Assembly (NCBI GenBank): GCA_002425685.1
Contig: DIMS01000042.1
Span: forward strand, 1-5,998
DNA length: 5,998 nucleotides
Source of the DNA: Synergistaceae bacterium UBA5560
GTDB taxonomy: Bacteria; Synergistota; Synergistia; Synergistales; Aminiphilaceae
Reading direction: 5' to 3'
Part shown: positions 1 through 5,624 of the stretch, one piece after another
Layout of the letters: the number at the start of each line of letters is the position of its first letter
Numbering within the stretch: position 1 is the stretch's first letter
Made by a program: the position numbers and the translations under genes
Notes under the pieces: model-generated
What the model saw: only the letters and a program-made list of their open reading frames with translations
Databases searched by the model: none
What the model was told of the DNA's origin: nothing

Positions 1-511
1 CAAGGACGTGAAGGGGTTCATCAACCTCGTGGGGATCGAGAGTCCGGGTCTTACCGCCTCGCCCGCCATTGCCGTCATGGTGGCGGAGATGGTGGGGCAC
101 CACCTGCCGCTTGAGGAAAAGGAAACCTTCATCTCCTGCGGGGAGGGACGGCGGGAATTCTTCTGCGAGCTCGCGCCGGAGGAGAAGGCGGCTCTCGTGG
201 CGGAGGATCCGGACTACGGCGAGGTGGTGTGTCGCTGCGAGGGTATCACCCGGCGGGAGGTGCTGGACGCTCTGGCGAATCCTTTGGGGGCGCGGACGCT
301 GGTGAGTCTCAAGTATCGCGCCCGAGTCACCATGGGCCGTTGTCAGGGGGGATTCTGTCTTCCCCGGATCGTGCGCATTCTCCGGGACGAATTCGGCTAC
401 GATCCGGAGGATTACTTCCTTCGGGGCGATTCCTCTCCGCTCTTCGTGGGAAAGGTCCGGGAGGACGCGGTACTCCGCACGTCCGTCTTTGCGGAAGGGG
501 TGCGGCCATGA
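1..511 (+). CDS. GlpA/LhgO-like FAD-dependent dehydrogenase, C-terminal part with Bfd-like [2Fe-2S] domain (5' end outside window)
   Basis: Reading continues in from upstream (first full codon at base 2), so about 169 C-terminal residues are seen of a protein usually near 500 residues. The stretch GIESPGLTASPAIA is the typical end of a DAO-type FAD domain of the GlpA/2-hydroxyglutarate dehydrogenase kind. After a linker comes a Bfd-like [2Fe-2S] domain: a Cys-x-Cys pair (codons at 230 and 236, in VVCRCEG) and a Cys-x4-Cys pair (codons at 341 and 356, in GRCQGGFC), about 35 residues apart. By family knowledge the enzyme oxidises a hydroxy acid, glycerol-3-phosphate or a similar substrate through FAD and passes electrons to the cluster. 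The substrate cannot be told, because the substrate-binding part is missing. The stop overlaps the next gene's start (ATGA at 508-511), which suggests a coupled operon. Opine- or cyanide-type oxidase subunits carry similar Bfd domains and are an alternative. The GTG at base 8 is an internal codon, not the start. Confidence 0.9.
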   Translation, partial: KDVKGFINLVGIESPGLTASPAIAVMVAEMVGHHLPLEEKETFISCGEGRREFFCELAPEEKAALVAEDPDYGEVVCRCEGITRREVLDALANPLGARTLVSLKYRARVTMGRCQGGFCLPRIVRILRDEFGYDPEDYFLRGDSSPLFVGKVREDAVLRTSVFAEGVRP

Positions 512-1761
512 AGTGCGAAATTCGCGGCGTGGTGGTTATCGGTGGTGGTCCCGCGGGGCTCGCGGCGGCTCTTTCCGCAGTGGAGGCGGGATGTCGCGAT
601 GTGCTTCTTCTCGAACGGGACATCCGCCTCGGGGGCATTTTGAATCAGTGCATCCATGACGGCTTCGGTTTGCATGCGTTCGGCGAGGCTCTTTCCGGTC
701 CGGAATACGCGGCCCGCTATATCGACAGGGTGCGAACGCACGACATCGAGGTGCGCACGGGAAGCATGGTGCTCTCCCTGTCGCGGGACAGGGTTCTCGA
801 AGTCAGTTCCCGGAACGGCTACGGCACGATACGGGCCGATGCGGTGGTCCTCGCCATGGGCTGCCGGGAGCGAACCCGGGAGGCGCTGTCCATTCCGGGA
901 GCGCGTCCCTCGGGGATCTACACGGCGGGGGCTGCCCAGAATCTCATGAACCTGGAGAACATTCTTCCGGGGAGGCGAGCGGTGATCTTGGGCTCCGGCG
1001 ACATTGGCCTCATCATGGCCCGGCGCATGGTTCTGGAGGGCGCTTCCGTGGAGGGGGTCTACGAAGTGTTGCCCTATGCGAGCGGTCTTCCGCGGAACCT
1101 GCGGCAGTGTCTCGACGACTACGGCATTCCTCTGCACCTGTCCACCACCGTCACGGAAGTCCTGGGTAAGGGACGCCTCGAAGGGGTTGTGGTCTCCCGG
1201 GTGGACGAGAGCCGTTCTCCAATTCCGGGGACGGAGCGGGAGGTTCCCTGTGACGTGCTGCTCCTCTCCGTGGGACTGATTCCGGAAAACGAACTCGCCC
1301 GTGGGTGTGGAATCTCCGTCGATTTCCGGACCGGCGGCGCCGTGGTGGACGAGACGTTCATGACGGATGTTCCGGGTGTGTTCGCCTGCGGCAACGCACT
1401 CCACGTGCACGACCTGGTGGACTGGGTCTCCGTCGAGGCCTCCGAGGCCGGTCGCGAAGCGGCGGACTGGGCGGCGGCCTTCCGGAGAGGCAGGGAACCG
1501 GAGGTGCTTGTCTCCCTCCCCGTGAAGGCGGGCGAGGGGGTTCGGTATGTCCTTCCCGGACGTCTCCGGGGTGGGCGGGATGCCGTTCTTTCTCTGCGGG
1601 TGCTTGCTCCCGGAAGGAATCGGGATGTGATTCTGCGCGTTGAAGGCAGGGACGTGCTGCGGCGAACCTTTCCCAGAGTGCACCCGGCGGAGATGCTGCG
1701 CCTCGCCGTCCCTGGAAGCGATCTTCCTCCGGGGGGCGTCGTGGAGGTGGTGTCCTCATGA
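508..1761 (+). CDS. NAD(P)/FAD-dependent oxidoreductase (partner of the GlpA-like flavoprotein)
   Basis: A complete 417-residue protein. An N-terminal FAD-binding Rossmann motif is seen as VVVIGGGPAGLAA (glycines at 12, 14 and 17), with an acidic residue closing the second strand (E36). The family-typical GGILNQCIHDGFGL follows (residues 42-55), then AMGCRERTR (117-124, C119). A second dinucleotide-binding motif, VILGSGDIGL (159-168), probably serves NAD(P). The second FAD contact motif is VFACGNALHVHDLVDWVS (291-308). The roughly 85 residues after about 332 are a C-terminal tail that I cannot assign. By family it is a soluble class-II pyridine-nucleotide oxidoreductase, commonly encoded between a GlpA-like dehydrogenase and a DUF1667 protein. 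I infer that it moves electrons between that flavoprotein and NAD(P). The start is ATG at 508, inside the ATGA overlap with the previous stop, with GGAAGGGG (493-500) seven bases upstream. The frame stays open upstream to 229, but that stretch is only the other frame of the previous gene. Confidence 0.92.
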   Translation: MKCEIRGVVVIGGGPAGLAAALSAVEAGCRDVLLLERDIRLGGILNQCIHDGFGLHAFGEALSGPEYAARYIDRVRTHDIEVRTGSMVLSLSRDRVLEVSSRNGYGTIRADAVVLAMGCRERTREALSIPGARPSGIYTAGAAQNLMNLENILPGRRAVILGSGDIGLIMARRMVLEGASVEGVYEVLPYASGLPRNLRQCLDDYGIPLHLSTTVTEVLGKGRLEGVVVSRVDESRSPIPGTEREVPCDVLLLSVGLIPENELARGCGISVDFRTGGAVVDETFMTDVPGVFACGNALHVHDLVDWVSVEASEAGREAADWAAAFRRGREPEVLVSLPVKAGEGVRYVLPGRLRGGRDAVLSLRVLAPGRNRDVILRVEGRDVLRRTFPRVHPAEMLRLAVPGSDLPPGGVVEVVSS

Positions 1762-2174
1762 GCGGGGCCCGGCTTCCGTCGCACCTGAAATTTCTCTGTG
1801 TGGTCTGCCCGAATGGCTGCGATCTGGTCGTCGCCGTGGAGGGCACGTCGCCGCCGAAAGTGCTGGAGGTGACAGGGCATCGCTGTCCCCGCGGCGTGGA
1901 CTATGCTGTCTCGGAGGTGGAGCGCCCTCTGCGGAGCATTGCGAGCAGTGTTCGGGTCCGGGGTGGGGAGATGTCTCTCGCGAGCGTTCGCACGGATCGC
2001 CCCATTCCTCTGGAATCGGTTTTCGGCGTTATGGAGGAAATCCGGCGATGTGTCGCGGAAGCTCCCGTCCGAATCGGGGACGTGCTTCTGGAGAATCCCG
2101 CCGGAACGGGCTGTCGGATTCTGGCGACGCGGAATGTGGAGCATCTGGAGAAAAGGGGGTGTCAAAGGGGCTGA
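1758..2174 (+). CDS. DUF1667 domain protein with CxxCxxxC...C cysteine cluster
   Basis: A complete 138-residue small protein. The N-terminus carries FLCVVCPNGCDL, with cysteines 14, 17 and 21, followed by HRCPRGVDYA with C43. This four-cysteine layout could bind an Fe-S cluster or zinc. The middle has VRTDRPIPLESVFGVMEEI and the end has APVRIGDVLLENPAGTGCRILATRNV, both characteristic of DUF1667. Known members are usually encoded directly after the two flavoproteins seen upstream and are thought to belong to the same anaerobic glycerol-3-phosphate-dehydrogenase-like complex, although their biochemical role is not established. The start ATG overlaps the preceding stop (ATGA at 1758-1761) and is preceded by GGAGGTGG (1743-1750) at seven bases, so translation is probably coupled. 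There is no signal peptide or membrane segment, so it should be cytoplasmic. I infer an electron-transfer or assembly subunit role. Family assignment is confident, function is not. Confidence 0.9.
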   Translation: MSGARLPSHLKFLCVVCPNGCDLVVAVEGTSPPKVLEVTGHRCPRGVDYAVSEVERPLRSIASSVRVRGGEMSLASVRTDRPIPLESVFGVMEEIRRCVAEAPVRIGDVLLENPAGTGCRILATRNVEHLEKRGCQRG

Positions 2175-2178
2175 ATCT

Positions 2179-2239
2179 GGAGGAGGCACCGTTGGAGAAC
2201 ACTCCGGCAACGCGGAAGTGGCGTGTGGTTTCGGGATGA
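2179..2239 (+). promoter_or_regulatory. Possible short leader ORF (TTG start, 15 codons) with strong Shine-Dalgarno, before the TAXI gene
   Basis: The gap between the DUF1667 gene and the binding-protein gene contains GGAGGAGG (2179-2186). Five bases later a TTG (2192) opens a 15-codon frame reading MENTPATRKWRVVSG if TTG is read as Met, ending at TGA 2237-2239. That stop overlaps an ATG at 2236 that is in frame with the binding protein and would add 13 residues before its signal peptide. The Shine-Dalgarno is stronger than that of the annotated downstream start, and no other start codon lies at a suitable distance from it. It could be a coupling or leader peptide, or chance in a purine-rich stretch. 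The peptide resembles nothing I recognise. I found no convincing promoter in this 100-nt gap. Confidence 0.25.
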
Positions 2240-2257
2240 GAGAAGCGAGAGATCTCG

Positions 2258-2266
2258 AAAGGGGGA
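2258..2266 (+). promoter_or_regulatory. Ribosome binding site that decides the start of the TAXI binding protein
   Basis: AAAGGGGGA lies eight bases before the ATG at 2275. It supports that start over the in-frame ATG at 2236, which would put a charged 13-residue extension in front of the signal peptide. Confidence 0.6.
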
Positions 2267-2274
2267 CGTGTTCC

Positions 2275-3291
2275 ATGCGAAAAAGTATTCTGTGGGCATT
2301 TGTGCTGCTCTTCTGCGCGGTGACGGTCGTGATGCCTCTTCACGGCGCGGCGGAAGCGCGGACGTATCGGGTGAACATCGCCACGGCCACGACCGGCGGG
2401 GCCTATTATCCCATCGGGAATGCCATGGCCCAGATCTGGACGAAGAAGCTCGATGGCGTCAAGGCCGCTGCACAGTCCACGGCGGGAACACCGCAGAACG
2501 TGGAACTTCTGATGAACAGCGAAGTGCAGATCGCCTTCGGGCAGAATGGCGTCTGTTTCTACGCCTTTAACGGGAAGGGCGTCTACGAAGGAAAACCGGG
2601 TTTCCCCTTCACCGATATTCGGGGTGTTCTCTCCCTCTATCCCAACGTTATGCATTTCATCGCCCTGAAGGACGCGGGAGTGACGAGCATTGCGGACTTC
2701 AAAGGCAAAAAGATCGTCCCCGGGCAAGTTGCAAGTGCCACGGAGATCAACACCCGGGAGATTCTCGGCATCTACGGTCTCAATTACATGAAGGACGCGG
2801 GAGAGACGAACGTGAACGCCGACTTCGTGGGCTACAACGAAGCGGTGGACCTTCTGAAGAACCGCCAGGCCCAGGGAACCCAGATCGCCGGAGGAGTCCC
2901 CACGGCGGCGGTGCTTGATCTCCTTTCCTCCGGGGAGATGGTCCTCGTGGACATCGAGGAGGAGAAGGCGAAGGAAATCGCCGCGAAGTATCCCTGGTAT
3001 TTCCCCTACACCATCAAGGCCGGAACGTATCCCAATCAGGACAAGGATGTCCACACCGTAGCCCTTGCGAACATTCTCTTCACCCGGGCGGATGTTCCCG
3101 ACGAACTCATCTATATGCTCACAAAGGCCGTCTACGACTATCACGAGGACCTTGTCCGCGCGCACAAGGCCACCGAGGCGACCACCCTCGAAAACGCCAT
3201 GAACGGCATGACCATCCCTGTTCACCCGGGTGCAGTCAAGTACTTTGAGGAACAAGGTATCGCCGTTCCCGACATCAAACCGGCTCAGTAA
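2275..3291 (+). CDS. TAXI family TRAP transporter solute-binding protein
   Basis: A complete 338-residue secreted protein, normal length for the family. The N-terminus is a classical Sec signal peptide: Arg-Lys at residues 2-3, a hydrophobic core at about 5-20, and probable cleavage after AEA (residues 26-28). The mature protein opens with YRVNIATATTGGAYYPIGNA, the hallmark of TAXI proteins (TRAP-associated extracytoplasmic immunogenic). Next come AQSTAGTPQNVELLMNSEVQ and IAFGQNGVCFYAF, typical of the first lobe, and DFKGKKIVPGQVASATEINTR in the second lobe. It binds a solute outside the membrane and delivers it to the permease encoded downstream. Studied TAXI systems handle glutamate, 2-oxoglutarate and related acids, but the substrate here is not readable. 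The cysteine in the signal region follows Leu-Leu-Phe, which is not a lipobox, so it should be free or periplasmic rather than a lipoprotein. A 99-nt gap with a hairpin separates it from the permease. Confidence 0.95.
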   Translation: MRKSILWAFVLLFCAVTVVMPLHGAAEARTYRVNIATATTGGAYYPIGNAMAQIWTKKLDGVKAAAQSTAGTPQNVELLMNSEVQIAFGQNGVCFYAFNGKGVYEGKPGFPFTDIRGVLSLYPNVMHFIALKDAGVTSIADFKGKKIVPGQVASATEINTREILGIYGLNYMKDAGETNVNADFVGYNEAVDLLKNRQAQGTQIAGGVPTAAVLDLLSSGEMVLVDIEEEKAKEIAAKYPWYFPYTIKAGTYPNQDKDVHTVALANILFTRADVPDELIYMLTKAVYDYHEDLVRAHKATEATTLENAMNGMTIPVHPGAVKYFEEQGIAVPDIKPAQ

Positions 3292-3301
3292 GGTTTTCCT
3301 T

Positions 3302-3328
3302 TCCTCGGGGGTGGCGTTCTCCTCGGGG
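3302..3328 (+). repeat. Short direct repeat TCCTCGGGG
   Basis: The 9-mer TCCTCGGGG occurs at 3302-3310 and again at 3320-3328, with an 18-bp period. The first copy overlaps the left arm of the hairpin at 3307-3338, and the second copy fills most of its loop. In a GC-rich gap this may be chance or a small duplication. Confidence 0.4.
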
Positions 3329-3338
3329 CGCCGCCCTC
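3307..3338 (+). other. GC-rich intercistronic stem-loop between binding protein and permease
   Basis: Bases 3307-3316 pair with 3329-3338 over ten positions, two of them G-U, around a 12-base loop. The core is GGGTGGCG pairing with CGCCGCCC. No T-run follows, so it is not a standard intrinsic terminator. It begins 16 bases after the binding-protein stop and ends 52 bases before the permease start. Hairpins in this position in transporter operons often protect the 3' end of the binding-protein message and so help make more binding protein than permease. That role is inferred here from position only. Confidence 0.5.
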
Positions 3339-3380
3339 ACGAATCTGCAGGAACGGTCTTTCATGCCGAGGGGTCGAAGA

Positions 3381-3387
3381 GAGGTGA
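3381..3387 (+). promoter_or_regulatory. Ribosome binding site of the TRAP permease
   Basis: GAGGTGA lies three bases before the first of two adjacent ATG codons (3391 and 3394), and six before the second. The second ATG has the better spacing. The protein differs by only one residue. Confidence 0.55.
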
Positions 3388-3390
3388 TCA

Positions 3391-5430
3391 ATGATGGCCG
3401 ATGCAAGACAACCGTCGGAGATGGCGGAAAACCCCTCCCGAGCGGCAACCGGGACGATGGAGCCGGAAGCGGGGGAGATTCTCGAGGAAAAAGCGCTGGA
3501 GGAAAAAGCCGAGCGCGTTCTCGAAAAAGTCGAAGTGGAATCACGGTTCCGCCGCTACACGGGCAAGTGGGCACTCGCGGTTTCCGTTGTGGCCGTGGCC
3601 ATGTCGTGTTTCCATCTCTACACGTCGGGATTCGGCGTACTCATGGCCATGAAACAGCGCAGCATCCACCTTGCGTTTCTGTTTGTGCTGACTTTTCTCC
3701 TCTATCCAGGGTCGAAGAATGCTCCGAAAAAACGCCCCTCCGTGATGGACATGCTCTGGCTGGCCGTTTCCGTTTCGTCGGCACTGTACATCACGTTCAT
3801 GTTCGATGCCTTCAGCATCCGCGGTTCCGCCGTCCTGTCCGACTACGTCATGGGGACCGTCCTCATCGTCTGCATCCTCGAAGCGACGCGGCGGTCCGTG
3901 GGAAAGGAACTCATGTGGTTGGCCATCGTCTTTCTCCTCTACGGCTTTTTCGGGGACTACATCCCCGGTGTGCTGGGGCATACGGGTTTCACCTTCAAGC
4001 GTATTATCTACCAATTGTACCTGTCGTCGGAGGGTATCTTCGGTGTTGCCCTGGGCGTCTCCTCCACGTACATCTTTCTGTTCATCCTTTTCGGCGCCTT
4101 TCTCAACGCCACGGGGATGGGGCAGTTCATCAAGGATATCTCTCTCACCCTGGCGGGGCGTACCATCGGTGGTGAGGCGAAGGTGGCCATCATCGCCAGC
4201 GGGCTCATGGGCATGATCAACGGTAGTGCCGTGGGCAACGTGGCCGCCACGGGAACGTTCACGATCCCTCTGATGGTGCAGAAGGGATTCCGCCCTGTCT
4301 TTTCCGCGGCGGTGGTGGCCGTGGCGGGAACGGGAGGCATGATCATGCCCCCCGTCATGGGCGCGGCGTCGTTCATCATGGCGGAGTTCCTGGGAATCCA
4401 TTACGCCAAGATCATGCTCGCCGCAGCCATTCCCGCCGTGCTCTACTACCTGGCGGAGTATGCGGTGGTCCACATCGAGGCGGTGCGGCTGGGGATGCGT
4501 AAGCTCTCCGCCGAAGAGATTCCCAGCCCGTGGAAAGTCCTGCGCGAGCGGGGACAGCTTCTCATCCCCATCGTGGTGATCGTCTATCTGCTTCTCGTGG
4601 GACGCACGCCTCTCTATGCGGCGTTCTACGGCATCGTGGCCTCCGTTGCCGTGAGTTTCCTCAGCAAAGCCACCCGCATGTCCCTGAAGACCTTCCTCGG
4701 CGCACTGGAGCAGGGAGCCCGGGGAGCGGTCTCGGTGGGCATGGCCTGCGCGGTGGTGGGTAACGTCATCGGCGTGGTAAACCTCACGGGGCTTGGGCTG
4801 GTCCTCGGGGACAACATCGTCTCCCTCGCGGGAGGAAACGTGCTTTTTACGGTGTTTCTCACCATGGTGGTGAGCATCATTCTTGGCATGGGGCTGCCCA
4901 CCACGGCGTGCTACATCGTCACCGCCACCATCGCTGCTCCCGCACTGCTGCAGCTTGGCGTGGAACCCCTTGCGGCCCACATGTTCGTCTACTATTTCGC
5001 CTGTCTCTCCAACGTGACACCTCCCGTCGCCATCGCCTCCTACGGTGCGGCGGGCATCTCGAACCAGAAACCCGCTGAGGTGGGGTGGACGGGGTTCCGC
5101 ATTTCCCTCGCAGCCTTTCTCATTCCCTTCACCTTCGTCTACAATCCACAGCTCCTTCTCGTCGGGGGCAACGCCGTCTCCATCTCCATGGCTACGGGGA
5201 CGAGCATCGTCGGCGTAATTGCCCTCGCGGCGTCGCTCCAGAACTTTCTCCTCGCGCCCCTTTCGCTGCTCCAGCGGGCCATGCTCTTTGCCGGAGCGGT
5301 GCTGCTCATCTTCCCCGGAATCGAGACCGACGCGGCGGGGACGGTTCTCGTCCTTGCGGTCTGGCTCTGGCAGCGCCGGGATGTTTCCCGGGGAAGGCGT
5401 GCGCCGGAGGGCATTCCCGTAGGGGGCTAA
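3391..5430 (+). CDS. TRAP transporter fused permease (DctQM type, TAXI class)
   Basis: A complete 679-residue polytopic inner-membrane protein, normal for fused TRAP permeases. Residues 1-55 are hydrophilic and rich in Glu/Lys (EILEEKALEEKAERVLEKV), probably a cytoplasmic helix. Membrane segments begin near residue 60 (WALAVSVVAVAMSCF). The small-subunit-like part spans about 60-190 and includes the family motif LEATRRSVG (163-171). The large DctM-like part follows, with NGSAVGNVAATG (277-288), AGTGGMIMPPVMG (312-324), LGMGLPTTACYIV (498-510) and SNVTPPVAIASY (540-551). These are the paired re-entrant or ion- and substrate-site regions typical of the family. The C-terminus has two more hydrophobic stretches and an Arg-rich tail. 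By family it drives uptake with an ion gradient (Na+ or H+), taking substrate from the upstream TAXI protein. The start is ATG 3391, or ATG 3394 one codon later. A hairpin terminator follows 55 bases after the stop. Confidence 0.95.
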   Translation: MMADARQPSEMAENPSRAATGTMEPEAGEILEEKALEEKAERVLEKVEVESRFRRYTGKWALAVSVVAVAMSCFHLYTSGFGVLMAMKQRSIHLAFLFVLTFLLYPGSKNAPKKRPSVMDMLWLAVSVSSALYITFMFDAFSIRGSAVLSDYVMGTVLIVCILEATRRSVGKELMWLAIVFLLYGFFGDYIPGVLGHTGFTFKRIIYQLYLSSEGIFGVALGVSSTYIFLFILFGAFLNATGMGQFIKDISLTLAGRTIGGEAKVAIIASGLMGMINGSAVGNVAATGTFTIPLMVQKGFRPVFSAAVVAVAGTGGMIMPPVMGAASFIMAEFLGIHYAKIMLAAAIPAVLYYLAEYAVVHIEAVRLGMRKLSAEEIPSPWKVLRERGQLLIPIVVIVYLLLVGRTPLYAAFYGIVASVAVSFLSKATRMSLKTFLGALEQGARGAVSVGMACAVVGNVIGVVNLTGLGLVLGDNIVSLAGGNVLFTVFLTMVVSIILGMGLPTTACYIVTATIAAPALLQLGVEPLAAHMFVYYFACLSNVTPPVAIASYGAAGISNQKPAEVGWTGFRISLAAFLIPFTFVYNPQLLLVGGNAVSISMATGTSIVGVIALAASLQNFLLAPLSLLQRAMLFAGAVLLIFPGIETDAAGTVLVLAVWLWQRRDVSRGRRAPEGIPVGG

Positions 5431-5433
5431 TGA

Positions 5434-5471
5434 GTCAAATGGTGTGACAAACGTGTACAAATGAGTACAAT
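5434..5471 (+). repeat. Four helically phased GTnCAAA-like repeats
   Basis: Short related blocks begin at 5434 (GTCAAAT), 5444 (GTGACAA), 5455 (GTACAAA) and 5465 (GTACAAT), spaced 10, 11 and 10 bases, about one DNA turn each. On the other strand they read as TTTGTAC-like units. The stretch is clearly more AT-rich than the surroundings and coincides with the predicted promoter at 5444-5471. It could be a binding site for a regulator that sits on one face of the DNA. The copies are degenerate, so chance is not excluded. Confidence 0.4.
5444..5471 (+). promoter_or_regulatory. Sigma-70-like promoter for the chemoreceptor gene
   Basis: A -35 box GTGACA (5444-5449, five of six to TTGACA) and a -10 box TACAAT (5466-5471, five of six to TATAAT) are separated by 16 bases, close to optimal. 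The region lies just after the permease stop in the only AT-rich stretch of the gap. Transcription would start around 5477-5479, directly before the hairpin at 5486-5534, giving a leader of roughly 145 bases before the GTG at 5625. Confidence 0.5.
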
Positions 5472-5485
5472 GGCAGGAAGGCACT

Positions 5486-5539
5486 CCTTCGAGGCGCGGT
5501 GATACGGAAACAATTCGACACCGCGCCTCGAAGGGTTTT
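5486..5539 (+). terminator. Intrinsic terminator-like hairpin after the TRAP permease (or leader hairpin of the chemoreceptor mRNA)
   Basis: Bases 5486-5501 (CCTTCGAGGCGCGGTG) are perfectly complementary to 5519-5534, a 16-bp stem with a 17-base loop, followed by GTTTTC with four Ts (5536-5539). It lies 55 bases after the permease stop, where a terminator is expected. The loop is long and the T-run short, so termination may be incomplete. Because a good promoter lies just upstream at 5444-5471, the hairpin could also sit at the 5' end of the next transcript. Confidence 0.7.
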
Positions 5540-5574
5540 CAGGCCGCGAGAAACACTGTCGGGGAGGGGCTCCG

Positions 5575-5587
5575 AATACGCCGTATT
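5575..5587 (+). promoter_or_regulatory. Small palindrome AATACG-C-CGTATT, possible operator
   Basis: Six-base arms at 5575-5580 and 5582-5587 are perfectly complementary around a single C. CCGTA (5581-5585) can instead pair with TACGG (5592-5596). It lies in the presumed leader of the chemoreceptor gene, about 37 bases before its start. It may be an operator or an RNA fold, and is short enough to be chance. Confidence 0.25.
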
Positions 5588-5608
5588 TCTGTACGGCCGA
5601 GTCGGAAG

Positions 5609-5615
5609 AAAGGGG
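5609..5615 (+). promoter_or_regulatory. Ribosome binding site that decides the GTG start of the chemoreceptor
   Basis: AAAGGGG lies nine bases before GTG 5625. The nearby ATG at 5618 is only two bases away from it and opens a different frame with an Arg/Gly/Pro-rich product, so GTG 5625 is preferred. Confidence 0.6.
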
Positions 5616-5624
5616 CGATGGTGT

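Noticed and set aside
229..507. In-frame upstream extension of the NAD(P)/FAD oxidoreductase
   Set aside because: This stretch encodes the conserved [2Fe-2S] domain in another frame. The extension is low-complexity Gly/Arg/Ser sequence, while ATG 508 has a good ribosome binding site and starts right before the FAD motif.
412..1683. Long open frame on the minus strand, 423 codons
   Set aside because: It is antisense to a well-recognised oxidoreductase. Its product is rich in His/Arg/Pro with no recognisable domain, as expected for GC-rich shadow frames.
2249..2256. Palindrome GAGATCTC before the TAXI ribosome binding site
   Set aside because: It is only eight bases with no further symmetry and is likely chance.
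1903..2274. Upstream extension of the TAXI binding protein to 1903
   Set aside because: It overlaps the DUF1667 gene in another frame and would bury the signal peptide 124 residues inside the protein.
2302..2316. Possible lipoprotein signal in the TAXI protein (LLFC at residues 11-14)
   Set aside because: Phe precedes the cysteine instead of Gly, Ala or Ser. A normal signal peptidase I site AEA lies further on.
3541..5484. Very long open frame on the minus strand, 647 codons
   Set aside because: It is antisense to the TRAP permease. The product is a His/Asp/Gly/Arg-rich hydrophilic sequence, the mirror of codons for hydrophobic residues.
5471..5484. Sigma-54-like TGGCA...GC motif
   Set aside because: GG and GC are seven bases apart rather than ten, so it does not fit a -24/-12 promoter.
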